DNA of 64,000 bases from Kalmusia sp. IMI 367209 (Eukaryota > Ascomycota > Dothideomycetes > Pleosporales > Didymosphaeriaceae), in contig JAPEUQ010000003.1 of NCBI GenBank assembly GCA_027946365.1, positions 2,480,001 through 2,544,000 on the forward strand. Direction: 5' to 3'. Shown piece after piece: positions 11,487 to 22,957 of the stretch. The position numbers and the translations under genes are program-made. How positions within the stretch are numbered: the stretch's first letter is position 1; each line of letters starts with the position of its first letter. Below the pieces are notes generated by a model. That model saw only the letters and a list, made by a program, of their open reading frames with translations, was not told the DNA's origin and did not search any database.

Positions 11487-12437
11487 GGTTTGCACACATT
11501 AGAAGAAGTCAAGGTCTTGAAATGATATTAACCCCTGGATTGTACTGGCAACGAAATTATCATAGAAAACGTGTGAGGATAAATATTTGAGACGATGGCC
11601 ACGACTGCAAACATTGGCCGGGGTGATACTAGCATGCGCGTTCTTAAACACCGGTAATCGAGATTGGAAAGACAATCAGGGCCGTAGCGACGGAAGCTTA
11701 TAAGCCTAGCGTCGTTTGGTCGACTTTCTTGTGAAATCCGAATTGGGGGGCCTGCTCTTGGCATCGCAGCGTGAGAGATACATCTAGTAACGGCGTTCTA
11801 GGATCAATTGTCGAAAAAACGATTTATCTTGATCAACTATTAAGTTCACAGACCCAAATTCTATAGCTGGTGTTGATTGCTGTGGAAAACGTTACCTACT
11901 TATGGTGAAAGTGTACACAAAATATAACTAGAGGTCATGTGACTAGTAAAGAACTGAGGCAATAATGATTGAAATCGCTGTTTTTTTTTTGCCTGGGCAG
12001 CATTCGTCACACATTTAGGATTAGCGCATGTGAACCGTAGAGTATTAGTAGCTGAACTAAGGAACTTCTTAGGCAAAGATCGGCCCTAGTCTGCCGCTAG
12101 ATTGCCCCAGAAAACTTATCAATCAATGTAGACACATGCAACGGCTTTATTGCTTGTACTAAAGTATTAAAAGAAATGAAGTGAAGCACGTAGCTTCTAC
12201 AAGATATGATGCTCGTCTCACCGATTGTATTGTTCGGGTGAATATGGTATTTTGTCGTGGACTCAATGAGCGTTGTCGCACATAAGTGAGTGTCAGTGCT
12301 CGAGATGTCGGCTAGCGAATAAGTGGTCTGGACCGTGCCTTAAACGTCATGAGGAGCCGATCTCTAGCTCCCTTAATTGCGGATCTTCGAACCACTCAAT
12401 TCCGTCTTCTATGTGACCATGAATCACAGGCAGTACC
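11487..12437. other. Divergent promoter region, borate transporter / SET gene
   Basis: 950 bp between two divergently transcribed genes, with a T9-10 tract near 11981-11990. No reading frame of note. Confidence 0.5.
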
Positions 12438-14421
12438 ATGACTTCAAACGAGCATTTCGACGGCCTCTCCGAAACGATCGCCCAGGCGATTCGGGAGTAC
12501 TTCGCACGGTCAGACTTCGACATCAACTTGCCGCAAGACCTTAACCACCCGATTCTTCGTGTGGATACCTTCCTTGAAGACCAGGATCAGGAGCAAGGTC
12601 AAAATCAGGGCACAGCTCTGTCTCGCTCATTGCGAGTCACATCGGTGTGTACACTCGATCTATCATAATCATCGTTCACTTTGAGCTGGTAGTCCAAGAA
12701 CATTGTATTGAGCATATTACTACTTATGTGTTATGTATTTTGGTGTGGATTAGCCCGTTATATCTCTAAAAAATTTCCTTAAACTATAGGGAGCCAATCA
12801 TGACAGTATCAATGCTGATCGACCATAGAATAAGATTGATCTTGTCGAAGTCATCAAAAATTCTTGCCTACAAAATTCTATTGAGGAAGATGCGCGCGAT
12901 GAATCCACTACTAGCCGTAGTGTTGAATCAGAACCAGAGGATACTCGTCGAAGAGGCACAGGGAGACTTCGCGTTGCTAATAAGCACTTGATTGAAGAAG
13001 ATGTTACCGAGCACCAGCGACAGATGGCCAGTGACACGCGCATCTTTCCAAAGAGGCGCAAGGTAACGTCTGATAAGTTCGTCTTTCGACCCTCGACCCT
13101 CGACAAACTCATCCTGGGCATATGGGAACAGTTACACGGGACGCTAGACTTGAATCCTCAAGCAATGTTTGAGCAAATTCATCTTGCCCTACCGGCTAGC
13201 TCAGACGTATCGCATGCTACAGGCGAGAACGTTGGTACTGAGGAACATGACTCCACGACAGCACTAGCACATGATGCCTTCAGTAATATGAACGTGCTCT
13301 GCCGTAAAATTACCCAGGCAAGCCGTGTTTGTCGCTCCATCGAGATAATCGTCCAGGCTCGGTGGATCGAACTCTTCGATGACCAAGTCCAGAGTCGTGT
13401 TGCCGCTCTGCCACAAATCTCTCGGGCCAAGCACCATAAAGGCGCTCTTATCGAAGCATGCCGAGACTTTGGTTGGTCGGAAAAGGAACTTCGGAACAAG
13501 ATAGCGGTGTGGCGCGGATATAAGGAAGTAAAGGATGCAGCAGGTTGGGCTGCACTAGTGTTTTCTGGGATGGGCATTTACCGCTTCTGCAAGTACCGCG
13601 TTGAGTTCACTAGAGAAGCAATGAAGCGTCTACAAATCCTGCGACCAAGGTTTGAAGTCGTTGCTGACACATTGCACCCCTCTTGGAGGCAACTGTTGTC
13701 CATCGTGGGAGTGTCCTCTAGATTGCAATACGTCGGTCATCCACATGATTGGGTTGTTTCAGAAGATGGATCACCTCCAGTACCATTGCGCTCTTTATGT
13801 ATTGAGCAAGATCCTTATTTTGAGTTTGAACAACTCGAGGAATCCATCATTGACCAGCGAGCTTGGAGAGGTGACGATCCCCGATGGGTTCCACAACCTA
13901 AAGTTGCAGTCCAATCCAATGGCTACACATGTGCTGTCTGTGGCGAAAAGCAATCAGAAGAAGCAGAATCCAACTCCTGCTATTGTTTCCCTAATTTGTT
14001 CGGTTGCGTCAAACGCAGGTCTCCACCTGTCCAGGTATACCGAACTCAGAACGGCCGAAACAACGGATTACTCGCTCTTACCCCTTTTGAGCGTGGTTGC
14101 GCAATCGGCGAATTTGTTGGACTAATTACTAAAGGTGTCAGGCATGTGGATGTAATGGATGGCTCGACGGCAACAGCTAGCTACCAGATCTGGCAAGGCA
14201 GACAGGGCAACTTTACGCGTTTCATCAACCACAGCTGCAAAGCAAATGCGCAGGTCACTCAATTTACATGGTTGGATACCCAGCATATAGTGCTGGTAAG
14301 CAAAGGGATTAAGGCGGGCGCCGAGATTTGCGTTGATTATGGCGATCGTTACTGGGCAGGATTGGATAAGTCTTGCCTTTGTGGAGAGTCGTGTTGTAGA
14401 TACAAGCGAGATCGAAAGTGA
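12438..14421 (+). CDS. SET-domain protein with Cys-rich segment and post-SET motif
   Basis: Probable lysine methyltransferase. Two exons, 12438-12644 and 12829-14421, give 599 residues; the frame just before 12829 is closed by TAG, which supports splicing there. An acidic N-terminus is followed by a helical region with STLDKLILGIWEQLHGTLDL and GWSEKELRNKIAVWRGYKE. A cysteine cluster begins with CAVC near residue 437. The SET domain starts near residue 479 (NGLLALTPFERGCAIGEFVG) and has the key FINHSC motif near 534-539. The post-SET segment is CLCGESCCRYK at the end. The conserved middle region resembles a fungal family I remember only as SET-containing hypotheticals. Substrate unknown; chromatin or another protein is possible. 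Confidence 0.85.
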
Positions 14422-14999
14422 TCACTAACAACGAACTTCATATGTAATTTTGATGCTCCGTCATGCTTTTAAGACAATATTAAACAGCTTAGTCGAACCA
14501 TCCCCCATAGCAGCCGTAGCGGGCAACAAGACCGAGCCGGACAATGTGGGCATTGATCAGAAGCCGATCGTTAGTCTTATGCAGCATGCTACTCCAAGAT
14601 CTCTAAAGGGTTTTAAAATTTATCATTATAGCGTCAGCCATTATGAGTCCCGGAGAACAGCGAACTTTCAGCTCTATCTACTTAAGACTAGCTGCGTCAT
14701 ACAGAATCAGCCGTGATCTGAGAAGTCACACGCGGCAACGCCCATTCTTGTGGCTTCTACCCCATATAGATGGCAATACATGTGACGTATCACACATGCT
14801 TACTGACTTTATTGAAGGCGCATGCAAAATGAGAAGTGAACTCATGATTGAGATCGCGATCTCGTGTTAGAGACCTGTTCTACCTGAAGCAAATGCAACG
14901 CGAGTTGAATGCGGCAAGTATAAGGAGGCTGAGATATGGCATTGAGGCTCGTCTACATACGACAGCTTTCACTTGATTTTGATCTTTAACGTACCCAAT
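14422..14999. other. Intergenic, 580 bp
   Basis: No supported gene. Two overlapping frames of 75-88 codons have no features. Confidence 0.5.
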
Positions 15000-15766
15000 A
15001 TGATGAATTCTGCCTCCATATTCTCTGTCCTGTTGTGGGCTGTGGCCACTTTCGCGACGGTGCAAGACCGCCAGACGACAACGACTTTCACTGCAAAAGT
15101 AAGCAACCAAAGAACTTCACGTACTGAAAATTGAGCTTACCAGCACTCCAGTTCGAAGGGACAGGCATAACAAGCTCCAAGCTACTCAACCCAGTCATGC
15201 CTACCGGCGCCCCTCAAATTGCCGGTCCTAAATGTTGCAACGACGACGTCACCGAGCAATTCCTCTACGAAGACGTCTGTTTTTGCCGCTTATTCCCCGC
15301 TGAGCAAGGCCCACCCGTGGCAGGTGCCCCCGTCCAGGTTGTTCCAACATCACCAAAGAACTTTGCGGTGTACAACCCCGTGTATTTTGGCCTAGACGCT
15401 ATCAACCCCGCGCCGGCATTCTTATCCGTAAAACACAGGCGAGGGCAGAAGTACCGCGCCTTCGGTCTTAGGAAGATTTGCTACGCATGCGAATCGCCAT
15501 TGCCAGAAGGCGGCGCAAATACTCCATTGGCAGGAGATGTCGAGATCATTGGATACGATGAGCTTGGAAACAAGAAGGGCGCACTGAACCTGCCGTTTTC
15601 CCTGTCGCTCAACGACCAGATGCAGTGTGTGACATTCTCTCAGGAGCAAGGCCTTGATAAGATTGCTAGTATGACACTGCAATGTGCGGTGGGTGTCGCG
15701 TCGCTCCGGACACATGTGGGGGTCGCCACTGTGATCGACGACGTGGTGCTTGTGCTCTATGACTGA
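15000..15766 (+). CDS. Secreted cysteine-containing protein, unknown function
   Basis: Two exons, 15000-15098 and 15152-15766, give 237 residues. The first exon encodes an apparent signal peptide (MMNSASIFSVLLWAVATFAT) followed by a Thr-rich stretch. The mature part has paired cysteines: KCCND, VCFC, ICYAC, then single Cys in QCVTF and QCAVG, consistent with disulfides. The end, VGVATVIDDVVLVLYD, is beta-like. No catalytic motif is recognised. It is probably an extracellular protein. The intron is 53 nt, GT-AG and in frame. I do not recognise the family. Confidence 0.72.
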
Positions 15767-17194
15767 TGGTGACAATGATCCTGGAACATGGAGATGAAGG
15801 TCGAGCACATCTGGCTCTACACGGAAGATACCAGTGTATCGCCTCATGTATCGTATCCCGTGTTCGAGAGTCTAATTGCATAGGAGCAGTAGCATGTTTC
15901 TTCTGGTGAAGGACACGCTCGGGGATACCTATATGTAGACTATGACCTACAAATATATTTTATAAAATTCTTGGAACCTAATGTAGCACGAGATAACCCG
16001 CGACGGTCCCAGGTTTCAGGTTTCAGGTCCCAGGTCCCAGGTCCCAGGTTGTAAGTTGAGAGATTGTACTGTGTGCGACCCAAATACACTGCTCAAGTAT
16101 TGCGTCAGATTTGGAGTCCGCAGATATAGAAGGTCGTGAGGAATGCTAGCTTGCTTGTCTTGCTGCTAATAAAGTGACGACCACCCTCAATTTCCCGAGT
16201 TACGCAGACCAGTCATTTTGACATGTGGCCGATGAAAATGTTCGTCTCTGTTCATCGACTTCCTCGGTCGACGTGACGACAGATGGTTCCCAGAAAAATT
16301 GACGTCGTTGGTCTCCAGCTTTCACCTGCTGTATTAAAAGACAATTTAGCGTATTTGGCCTGGTACATCTCCACATTATGAACGGCTTGTGCAGGAAATT
16401 GAGCTGCCCCACATTGGCTGAGAAGACTGTGAACCATAGCGCAATCAATGGAGAATTTTTCCCTTTCATTTTACGTGGTGCTGCTGCGCCAGTCTTTATA
16501 ATCTTCCCGTAGGTATGGATGGAGATGGGCCCGAAAGCAGGGCCGGTGGGACCAAATTGCACTACCCTCTTCCGAGCTTAGCGATGAACGTCAGCATCAC
16601 ATGTGATTCGCCGTTTTTATCACCTCTACCGCGGATCGCATCTCGCAGACGGCCGATCCTGTTTTTCCCCCACGAAAAATCGCGCGGGCATGTCATTGTT
16701 CCTGTCATAGCCTTTGTCCTAGCGTGCGTCACTCGTTGCTCGTCCCGCTCTCCCTGCATAGACCCCTTGCTTGTTCAGACGTCAGGAACGTCTGTAGACC
16801 AAAAAGCTACTCCTTCGTCTTGAGGAGGCTGGCCAACATAAGTGATGTTAATGAATTTGATGACCGATTTCATTCTTATCTTTACTTCTACCAGCAGCTC
16901 AGCTGCGTGCAAGCTGCGGTGAAGCACCATTCCGATGGCGTGGTGCTTTCCCTCATGCGGCCCGCATAGCCACCCCCTCCACCAAAACAACATCTCAAAA
17001 ATCGCGCATCCGGAACCGAGCGCAACTCAACCAATGGATAAGCTACGTGCCTAGATCAACCAACCAGGCCACTACGCCTGTAGCTCAAGCTTGTTTACTG
17101 CTTGATGTTTCGTACTGGATCCACAGGCGCCTCAAGATAACACTGCTGTATAAAGCGAAACCTCCAACAAAGACCGATTGCTGGAACTGTTTGC
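15767..17194. other. Intergenic, 1.4 kb upstream of the potassium transporter
   Basis: AT-rich to about 16200 with a short 7-bp tandem repeat (listed separately), then mixed sequence. The 102-codon plus-strand frame at 16515-16823 looks like chance sequence. The last 200 bases form the leader of the transporter gene. Confidence 0.5.
16006..16050. repeat. 7-bp tandem repeat, unit AGGTYYC
   Basis: About six imperfect copies alternating between aggtttc and aggtccc. It is a simple repeat with no evident function. Confidence 0.75.
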
Positions 17195-19883
17195 ATGTTG
17201 CTGTCCGTCATGGAGTCGACTATACAATTTGCAGACGCACCGCGACCGAAGAGGTCCAACGAAGATCTCGATGTCGGTGGCGTGGTGCCGCTTCGCGTGA
17301 GATCGCGTTCGCGTGGAAGGAAGAGCTCGTTCGAGATCTTCAAAGAAGGAGCTCTAGAGAGTGCAGAGGACGAAGATGCAGGTCTTCGTAACGAGAATGA
17401 CTATAAGCGCAAGCAGGTGGGTTCATGCCTGGGTCCTGGTTCCATGGACCGGCTAATAGATTGCAGGCGTTCAGTCTTACGCAGGTGCTCATGCTTGCTT
17501 ACCAGAGCATCGGCGTCATCTACGGAGACATTGGTACTTCGCCGCTTTATGTATTCTCTTCGACATTCACAGAAGAGCCAGACCGCTCGAACCTGCTCGG
17601 TGCACTGTCACTGATCATCTGGTCTCTCACTCTTATGGTTACGGTCAAATATGTGATTATCATCCTTCGCGCCGACAACGATGGCGAGGGCGGCACGTTC
17701 TCCACATATTCTCTCCTTTCTCGCTATGTGCGTCTCCAAATTCATTTTATTTGGTAGCTTGCTGACTTCTCATAGGCGAATATTGCGAATCGCGACCCAC
17801 GCGAAGCTACCATGATCCGTAAGTTCTACCAATGCAAATGATGCCTACACTAAGCTAATGAGCCACCACAGGCATGCAACGACATCAAACGGACGAGCTT
17901 AGCCGATCGCAAAAGACCTTTCGTTCTACTATTGAAAGAACGAAGTTCTTCCGCCGGCTTCTGAAAACAATCGGAGTATTCGCTGTGTCCATGGTCATGG
18001 CCGATGGTGTCCTCACTCCAGCACAATCTGTGCTCGGTGCTGTACAAGGTCTCAATGTAGTCAAGCCAGACATATCCAAGTCGACCATCGTCGGTGTGAC
18101 GTGCGCCATTTTAATTTTGCTGTTTATTCTTCAGCCTCTCGGTATTTCTAAGCTCACGATGGCGTTCTCGCCTATCGTCATCATCTGGCTCGCTTTCAAC
18201 GCTGGCTTTGGAATCTTCAACTTGGCTCGGTTCGTTGTGTCCTGATCTATTGCTGAAAACTTGCTGACCTGCTAAGGCATGACTACTCTATTCTCAAAGC
18301 TTTCAATCCTTACTATGCGTTTGATTACCTGGCACGAAACAAATACCATGGGTGGCGAAGCCTCGGTGGCATTCTGCTGGCCTTCACTGGCGTCGAAGCT
18401 CTTTTCGCCGATATTGGAGCGTTCAGTCGCCAGGCGGTTCAAATTAGCTGGCTTGGATACGCCTACCCGTGTCTTCTATTGGCTTATACTGGCCAAGCTG
18501 CTTTCATCAGCGAGAACCCTGAAGCATTCTCGAATCCTTTCTACAACTGCGTGCCAAATGGATGGCTTTATCCGTCTCTTGTCGTTGCCATTCTTGCTGC
18601 AATTGTAGCCTCTCAAGCCATGATTACAGCCACATTCCAGGTAAGTCAAGCCTCCATGAAAACTTGTCGGCGGTGATATTAACACTGTTTAGCTTCTCGC
18701 ACAGATCATGAAACTCTCCTATTTCCCTCAGATCAAGGTGGTTCATACGTCGAAGATATATCATGGCCAATTGTACGTGCCTGCGGTCAATTGGCTGCTG
18801 ATGGCAGGCACTGTCGTTGTAGCCGCTGTGTACAACAACACCACCTCTCTCGGTAATGCCTACGGTGTATGCGTTATGTTCGTTACGTTCTTTGACACGT
18901 GCATGGTCACTTTGGTTGCGATCCTCGTGTGGCGGATCAAGCCTTACTACGTCTTCTTGCCTTGGCTCACGATCGCAAGTTTGGACGGTGCCTTCCTTTC
19001 TTCCGCTCTGACAAAGGTACCTGACGGAGCTTGGTTCACGATTTTGTTGTCCATGTTGATCGCCACAATCTTCATCCTGTGGCGCTTTGGCAAGGAGCAA
19101 CAGTGGTTCGCGGAAGCAGAGGATCGTTACCCCACCACACACTTCGTCAAGACCTTCGACGATGGTCGCATCCAGCTTACCGAGAGATACGGTGAAAAGT
19201 CGCTCAGCTCTATTGAAGGCTTCGGTATTTTCTTCGACAAGGCTGGCGAAACCACACCAATCGTCTTTAGCCAATTCGTCCGCAAGCTTGTCACCGCGCC
19301 GGAAGTGATTGTCTTCTTTCATCTTCGCCCTTTGGAAGTTCCGTCGGTTGCTTCCGAGGATCGTTATCACGTCTCGCGTCTTGCCATTCCAAATTGCTAC
19401 CGCCTTGTTGTCCGCCACGGATACATGGATGAGGTCATCACCCCAGATCTGGCTTCTCTCGTCTATGACAAAGTTCGTAACCATATTATCAGCCGGGCAC
19501 TTGATCGTGAGGGTGAAGGGAGATCCGCCACAGGTGCAGATGTGGAAAATGCGACAGACATGACCAAGGTTAACGTCAAGCTCACTGTGTCCGAAAAAGA
19601 TACTTCTGTTCCATCATCATCCGAACCTAGCGCAAGACCCGTACCCTCACCAAGTGTTTCGAGTACCACTGCTAGGCTCACGGCTTTGGAGCGCGCATTT
19701 AATCATGAAGTGCTCTACATTATGGGCAAAGAGCAGATGAAGGTTAAGCCTGGAACGAACCTTTTCCGCAAAGCCTTACTGCGCGCCTTTTTGTTCATCC
19801 GGGACAATACTCGCACCAAGATTGCCAGCCTAGATGTGGATCGTGATCGCGTCATCGAAGTTGGATTCGTCAAGGATGTATGA
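17195..19883 (+). CDS. High-affinity potassium transporter, HAK/KUP family
   Basis: K+ uptake across the plasma membrane. Six exons: 17195-17416, 17467-17727, 17776-17818, 17872-18229, 18277-18640 and 18693-19883, giving 812 residues; fungal HAK1 proteins are about this size. The KUP signature GVIYGDIGTSPLYVF opens the first membrane segment. Other landmarks are ADNDGEGGTFSTYSLLSRY, MADGVLTPAQSVLGAVQGL, GVEALFADIGAFSRQAVQ and YNNTTSLGNAYGVCVMFVT. The C-terminal half after about residue 520 is a long cytosolic part, ending in VDRDRVIEVGFVKDV. A second in-frame ATG at 17210 could also be the start. Introns are 42-57 nt. Identity is secure; K+ affinity is not testable here. Confidence 0.95.
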
Positions 19884-20253
19884 CACAGGCAGGTGGGTAT
19901 AGGTTTGTATTGGACATTCATTGGTGCTATCTTCGTAAAAATACCCCTGTATCTTGATACCATCGTTATGAATCAAACGGTCACTTATACAAACACCTCC
20001 GCTACCAGTTTGTTCCTTACTTGGGCAGTAACGGTCCTATCGCGTTGCACAATACCCATTGAGGCGAAATTTGCCACCCAACTATGTTACCATTATACAT
20101 TTGCCTTTCACAAAACCTATTGTATTGTGAAGTAACAATAAAAAATGATCTCAGCCTTTCATATTAGCCCTTCGTCTAACGCGAAATTCTTCTATCACTC
20201 AGACCCCACCACAACGCTCCTGGTAAGCAAGGCTCAACATCGCACCCACAACC
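19884..20253. other. Intergenic, 370 bp
   Basis: 3' flank of the potassium transporter and promoter of the coiled-coil gene; nothing else seen. Confidence 0.5.
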
Positions 20254-22263
20254 ATGTCAGAGTCAAAGCATTCGTCTAAGGGTTCTATTCCTTCACCTGC
20301 ACTTTCTACAACTTCAATTGCGCTTACCGAATCTAGTTCTAGTAGGGTCATCTCTAAATCGAAAGACTCTGCGAGACCTGTACACATTGATCGCAGAAGC
20401 CAACCTGGGTCTCATAGCCCGTTACAAAATTCTACTGCCTCCTCCCGGCGGCCACCGCCGTTTCCGGGGCAGAAGGCTGTGGTGTCAGAAGTTCGTCTCA
20501 ACAATGTGCGGGCTGGACCTGCAGCATCAATCAGAAACTCGACCGCATCTCCTGGGCGGCGACCACCACTGATTCCTAGGCAAAAGCCTGCAACTAATGC
20601 TTCTGGTACTCGATATGAGCCGGCTGGTACTGCTTCATCAAAGAACCCGACCACTTCATCTCCCCGGCCGCCACCATCTACGGACCAGCAGAATGGTGCA
20701 ACAATACCCAGCGTAAAGGCAAGTCCTGTCTCATCCTCTCGACGGTCGTTGCGTTCGCTGCCAACTGTCTCTAGCTCAGGGCTTCCGGTACCATCAAAGA
20801 TTACGGTATCTTCAGGTTTATCACCAGCAGCATTGTTATCTGCCGTTGACGATGATCGGCTGCAGAAGTTGCTTCAGGAAAATGAGGAACAAGGTTCACA
20901 GATACACGATCTGCGTCGTCAGGTTGAAGAACAAGGAGCCAAACTCGCCGTCGCCGAAGGGCGAATCCAAACGTGTGAGCAAGCTGAGGGTAAGGCGAAA
21001 GCCGACAACTCTGAGCTGCGGGCTAACCTTCAGCGAAGCGAGCGAACCAACTCAGATCTAAGACAAGTCAAGGACCAATTGTCCGCAGATCTGATCCACT
21101 ACCGCGGGCAAGCAGACAAACTAGAATCTCAAGCGACGCTCGCGGGCGAACTGCAAACTGAAGTGAACATCCTCAAGAATGTACAATTTCCACGGCTTCA
21201 GCAAGAAAATGCCGAACTCCAACAGATGATCAAGCAACTGGAGTCAGGATCCACTCTGAACGAGGAAGAAAGGGAAGAACTTGAGGGCCTTCGCGAAGAG
21301 AACGACTTGTTACGCGATCACATTCAGGCTGAAAGAAACGTCGCTCATGCGAACGACGAATATATCGCAAAGCAGGACGATACAATCGAAACTCTGCATG
21401 AGATGTACGCTGTTGCTGTCAAAGACGTGAACGGGAAGGACATCTGCATTGCGCAGGTGAAGACGAAGAACGAAGTGCTTGAGGCTCAAAATGAGCAGTT
21501 CAAGCAGCGCTGCCGCGCGCTTGAGGATCGGATTAGGGTTGACAAAGCACAGTTTGACGCTGAATATGACGATCTTGAGGCTCAGAAGCAGGCTGCCGGA
21601 GCAGAGGCACAAGCTAAGATCAATTCACTGTCAGAGCAAGTCATAAAGCTGACCACAGCCGTAGCACCGCAGCTGATAAACTTGACTCCCATAAATACTG
21701 TCTTCCAGACAGAGCCCATTCCAGAGAAGCCCACCCCTATCTACAGCAGCAGCAGCATTGGCACACAAGCCACTACCACCACCCAAGAAATCACCGGCAT
21801 GCAAACCCTCAGCCTGACCACCCCACCCAAGGCCAACACGCCCGCTCCTCCCCTCGACAAAGATCTCGCCATCATAATCAACCTCGACCCCACCTCACGC
21901 GCCAAATTCACGTTCCTCCAACACCTCTCATCCATCACCACGCCAAACACATCCCTGCACATCAACGGCCCGGCGCATATCGTGCAAGCGCTTACTCTCG
22001 GCATGCAGACCGCCCGCGCCGAGGCCGAGCACAACAAGACTAGGGTCCTGGAGCTCAAACAGATGCTGTGGGATAACTTGCGCTATACGGAGAAGCTGAA
22101 GAGGAACGGATGTGGTGTGGCAGCGCATGTCAAGATGGCGGATGATCTGGCGGCTAAGCAGGAGCAGATCGATATGCAGGATATTATACTAACGGACAAT
22201 AGGAGGGAGTTGGCGAGGCTGGCGGGAAGTAGGGTGGATGGAATACAAGCGGGGATGAGTTGA
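20254..22263 (+). CDS. Intronless coiled-coil protein with Pro-rich N-terminus
   Basis: Single exon, 669 residues. The first ~200 residues are Ser/Pro-rich and carry three related elements, SSRRPPPFPGQKA, SPGRRPPLIPRQKP and SPRPPPSTDQQ, which may bind SH3-type domains. A long heptad-rich coiled coil runs from about residue 205 to 480. A second Thr/Pro-rich stretch follows, then a folded-looking C-terminal part containing AKFTFLQHLSSI and RVLELKQMLWDNLRYTEKL. No signal peptide or membrane segment. This looks like a cytoskeletal or scaffold protein, but I do not recognise a named family. The lack of introns contrasts with its neighbours. Confidence 0.8.
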   Translation: MSESKHSSKGSIPSPALSTTSIALTESSSSRVISKSKDSARPVHIDRRSQPGSHSPLQNSTASSRRPPPFPGQKAVVSEVRLNNVRAGPAASIRNSTASPGRRPPLIPRQKPATNASGTRYEPAGTASSKNPTTSSPRPPPSTDQQNGATIPSVKASPVSSSRRSLRSLPTVSSSGLPVPSKITVSSGLSPAALLSAVDDDRLQKLLQENEEQGSQIHDLRRQVEEQGAKLAVAEGRIQTCEQAEGKAKADNSELRANLQRSERTNSDLRQVKDQLSADLIHYRGQADKLESQATLAGELQTEVNILKNVQFPRLQQENAELQQMIKQLESGSTLNEEEREELEGLREENDLLRDHIQAERNVAHANDEYIAKQDDTIETLHEMYAVAVKDVNGKDICIAQVKTKNEVLEAQNEQFKQRCRALEDRIRVDKAQFDAEYDDLEAQKQAAGAEAQAKINSLSEQVIKLTTAVAPQLINLTPINTVFQTEPIPEKPTPIYSSSSIGTQATTTTQEITGMQTLSLTTPPKANTPAPPLDKDLAIIINLDPTSRAKFTFLQHLSSITTPNTSLHINGPAHIVQALTLGMQTARAEAEHNKTRVLELKQMLWDNLRYTEKLKRNGCGVAAHVKMADDLAAKQEQIDMQDIILTDNRRELARLAGSRVDGIQAGMS

Positions 22264-22957
22264 GCGGAGCAGAGTCGTGATGTCGATCTTGATCCTGGCG
22301 CGTGAGTGGTGGGCGGGTAGAGTGACGACTATTCTTTTGGACTGTGTGGTTGGGTTGCAGGTGAGGGTGCAGGTGAAGTTGCTCGCTTTGTTCTTTTGTT
22401 CTCTTCTATTCCTACATGTGTTAACATAGAGTCTTTGTTTCTATTCTGATGCGCGAGGCATTCTTTACGATTTTTTGAGTTATTCAATCCACGTATTTGA
22501 CTCGAATTCTGGCTCCAATGCGAAACGCATATAATTAGAGATCAACTATCCAGTCATATGATACTTTTTATGCGATTGCCATATATTTATGTTATTGAAT
22601 ATATACTTTGAGATCATTGTATGCAAAGACGTTCGTCCGATACATGGCGACGGAGGGCGTTTATTACACCTTTTGGAGGCTACTAGACATATTGAATCGT
22701 AGCTCATGTGACATCGACAAAATGGAGGCCTGGATTTATAATTGGATGAAGGTTCGTTTGCAGGATGGTGAGTAGAGATTTGTCAACAAGGGATTAGCGA
22801 AGCGATATACAGATCAGGCAAGAGGAGTGGAGAACAAAAGATAAAGGTGTTGGAGCTGGTATAAATGAAGGTCTAGATGCATTTTCACATACTACGTAGA
22901 TATGTCCCCAACAAAAGGGTATATCCGATGAAAGAAGACGTACCAGCCTACATCAGG
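22264..22957. other. Convergent intergenic region, 690 bp
   Basis: Holds the 3' ends of two converging genes; AT-rich from 22420 to 22620. It starts with one copy of an 18-base sequence that recurs inside the kinase gene (see findings). Confidence 0.5.

Noticed and set aside
16515..16823. 102-codon frame before the potassium transporter
   Set aside because: Lies in the likely promoter, has no motif, and its composition is that of random sequence.
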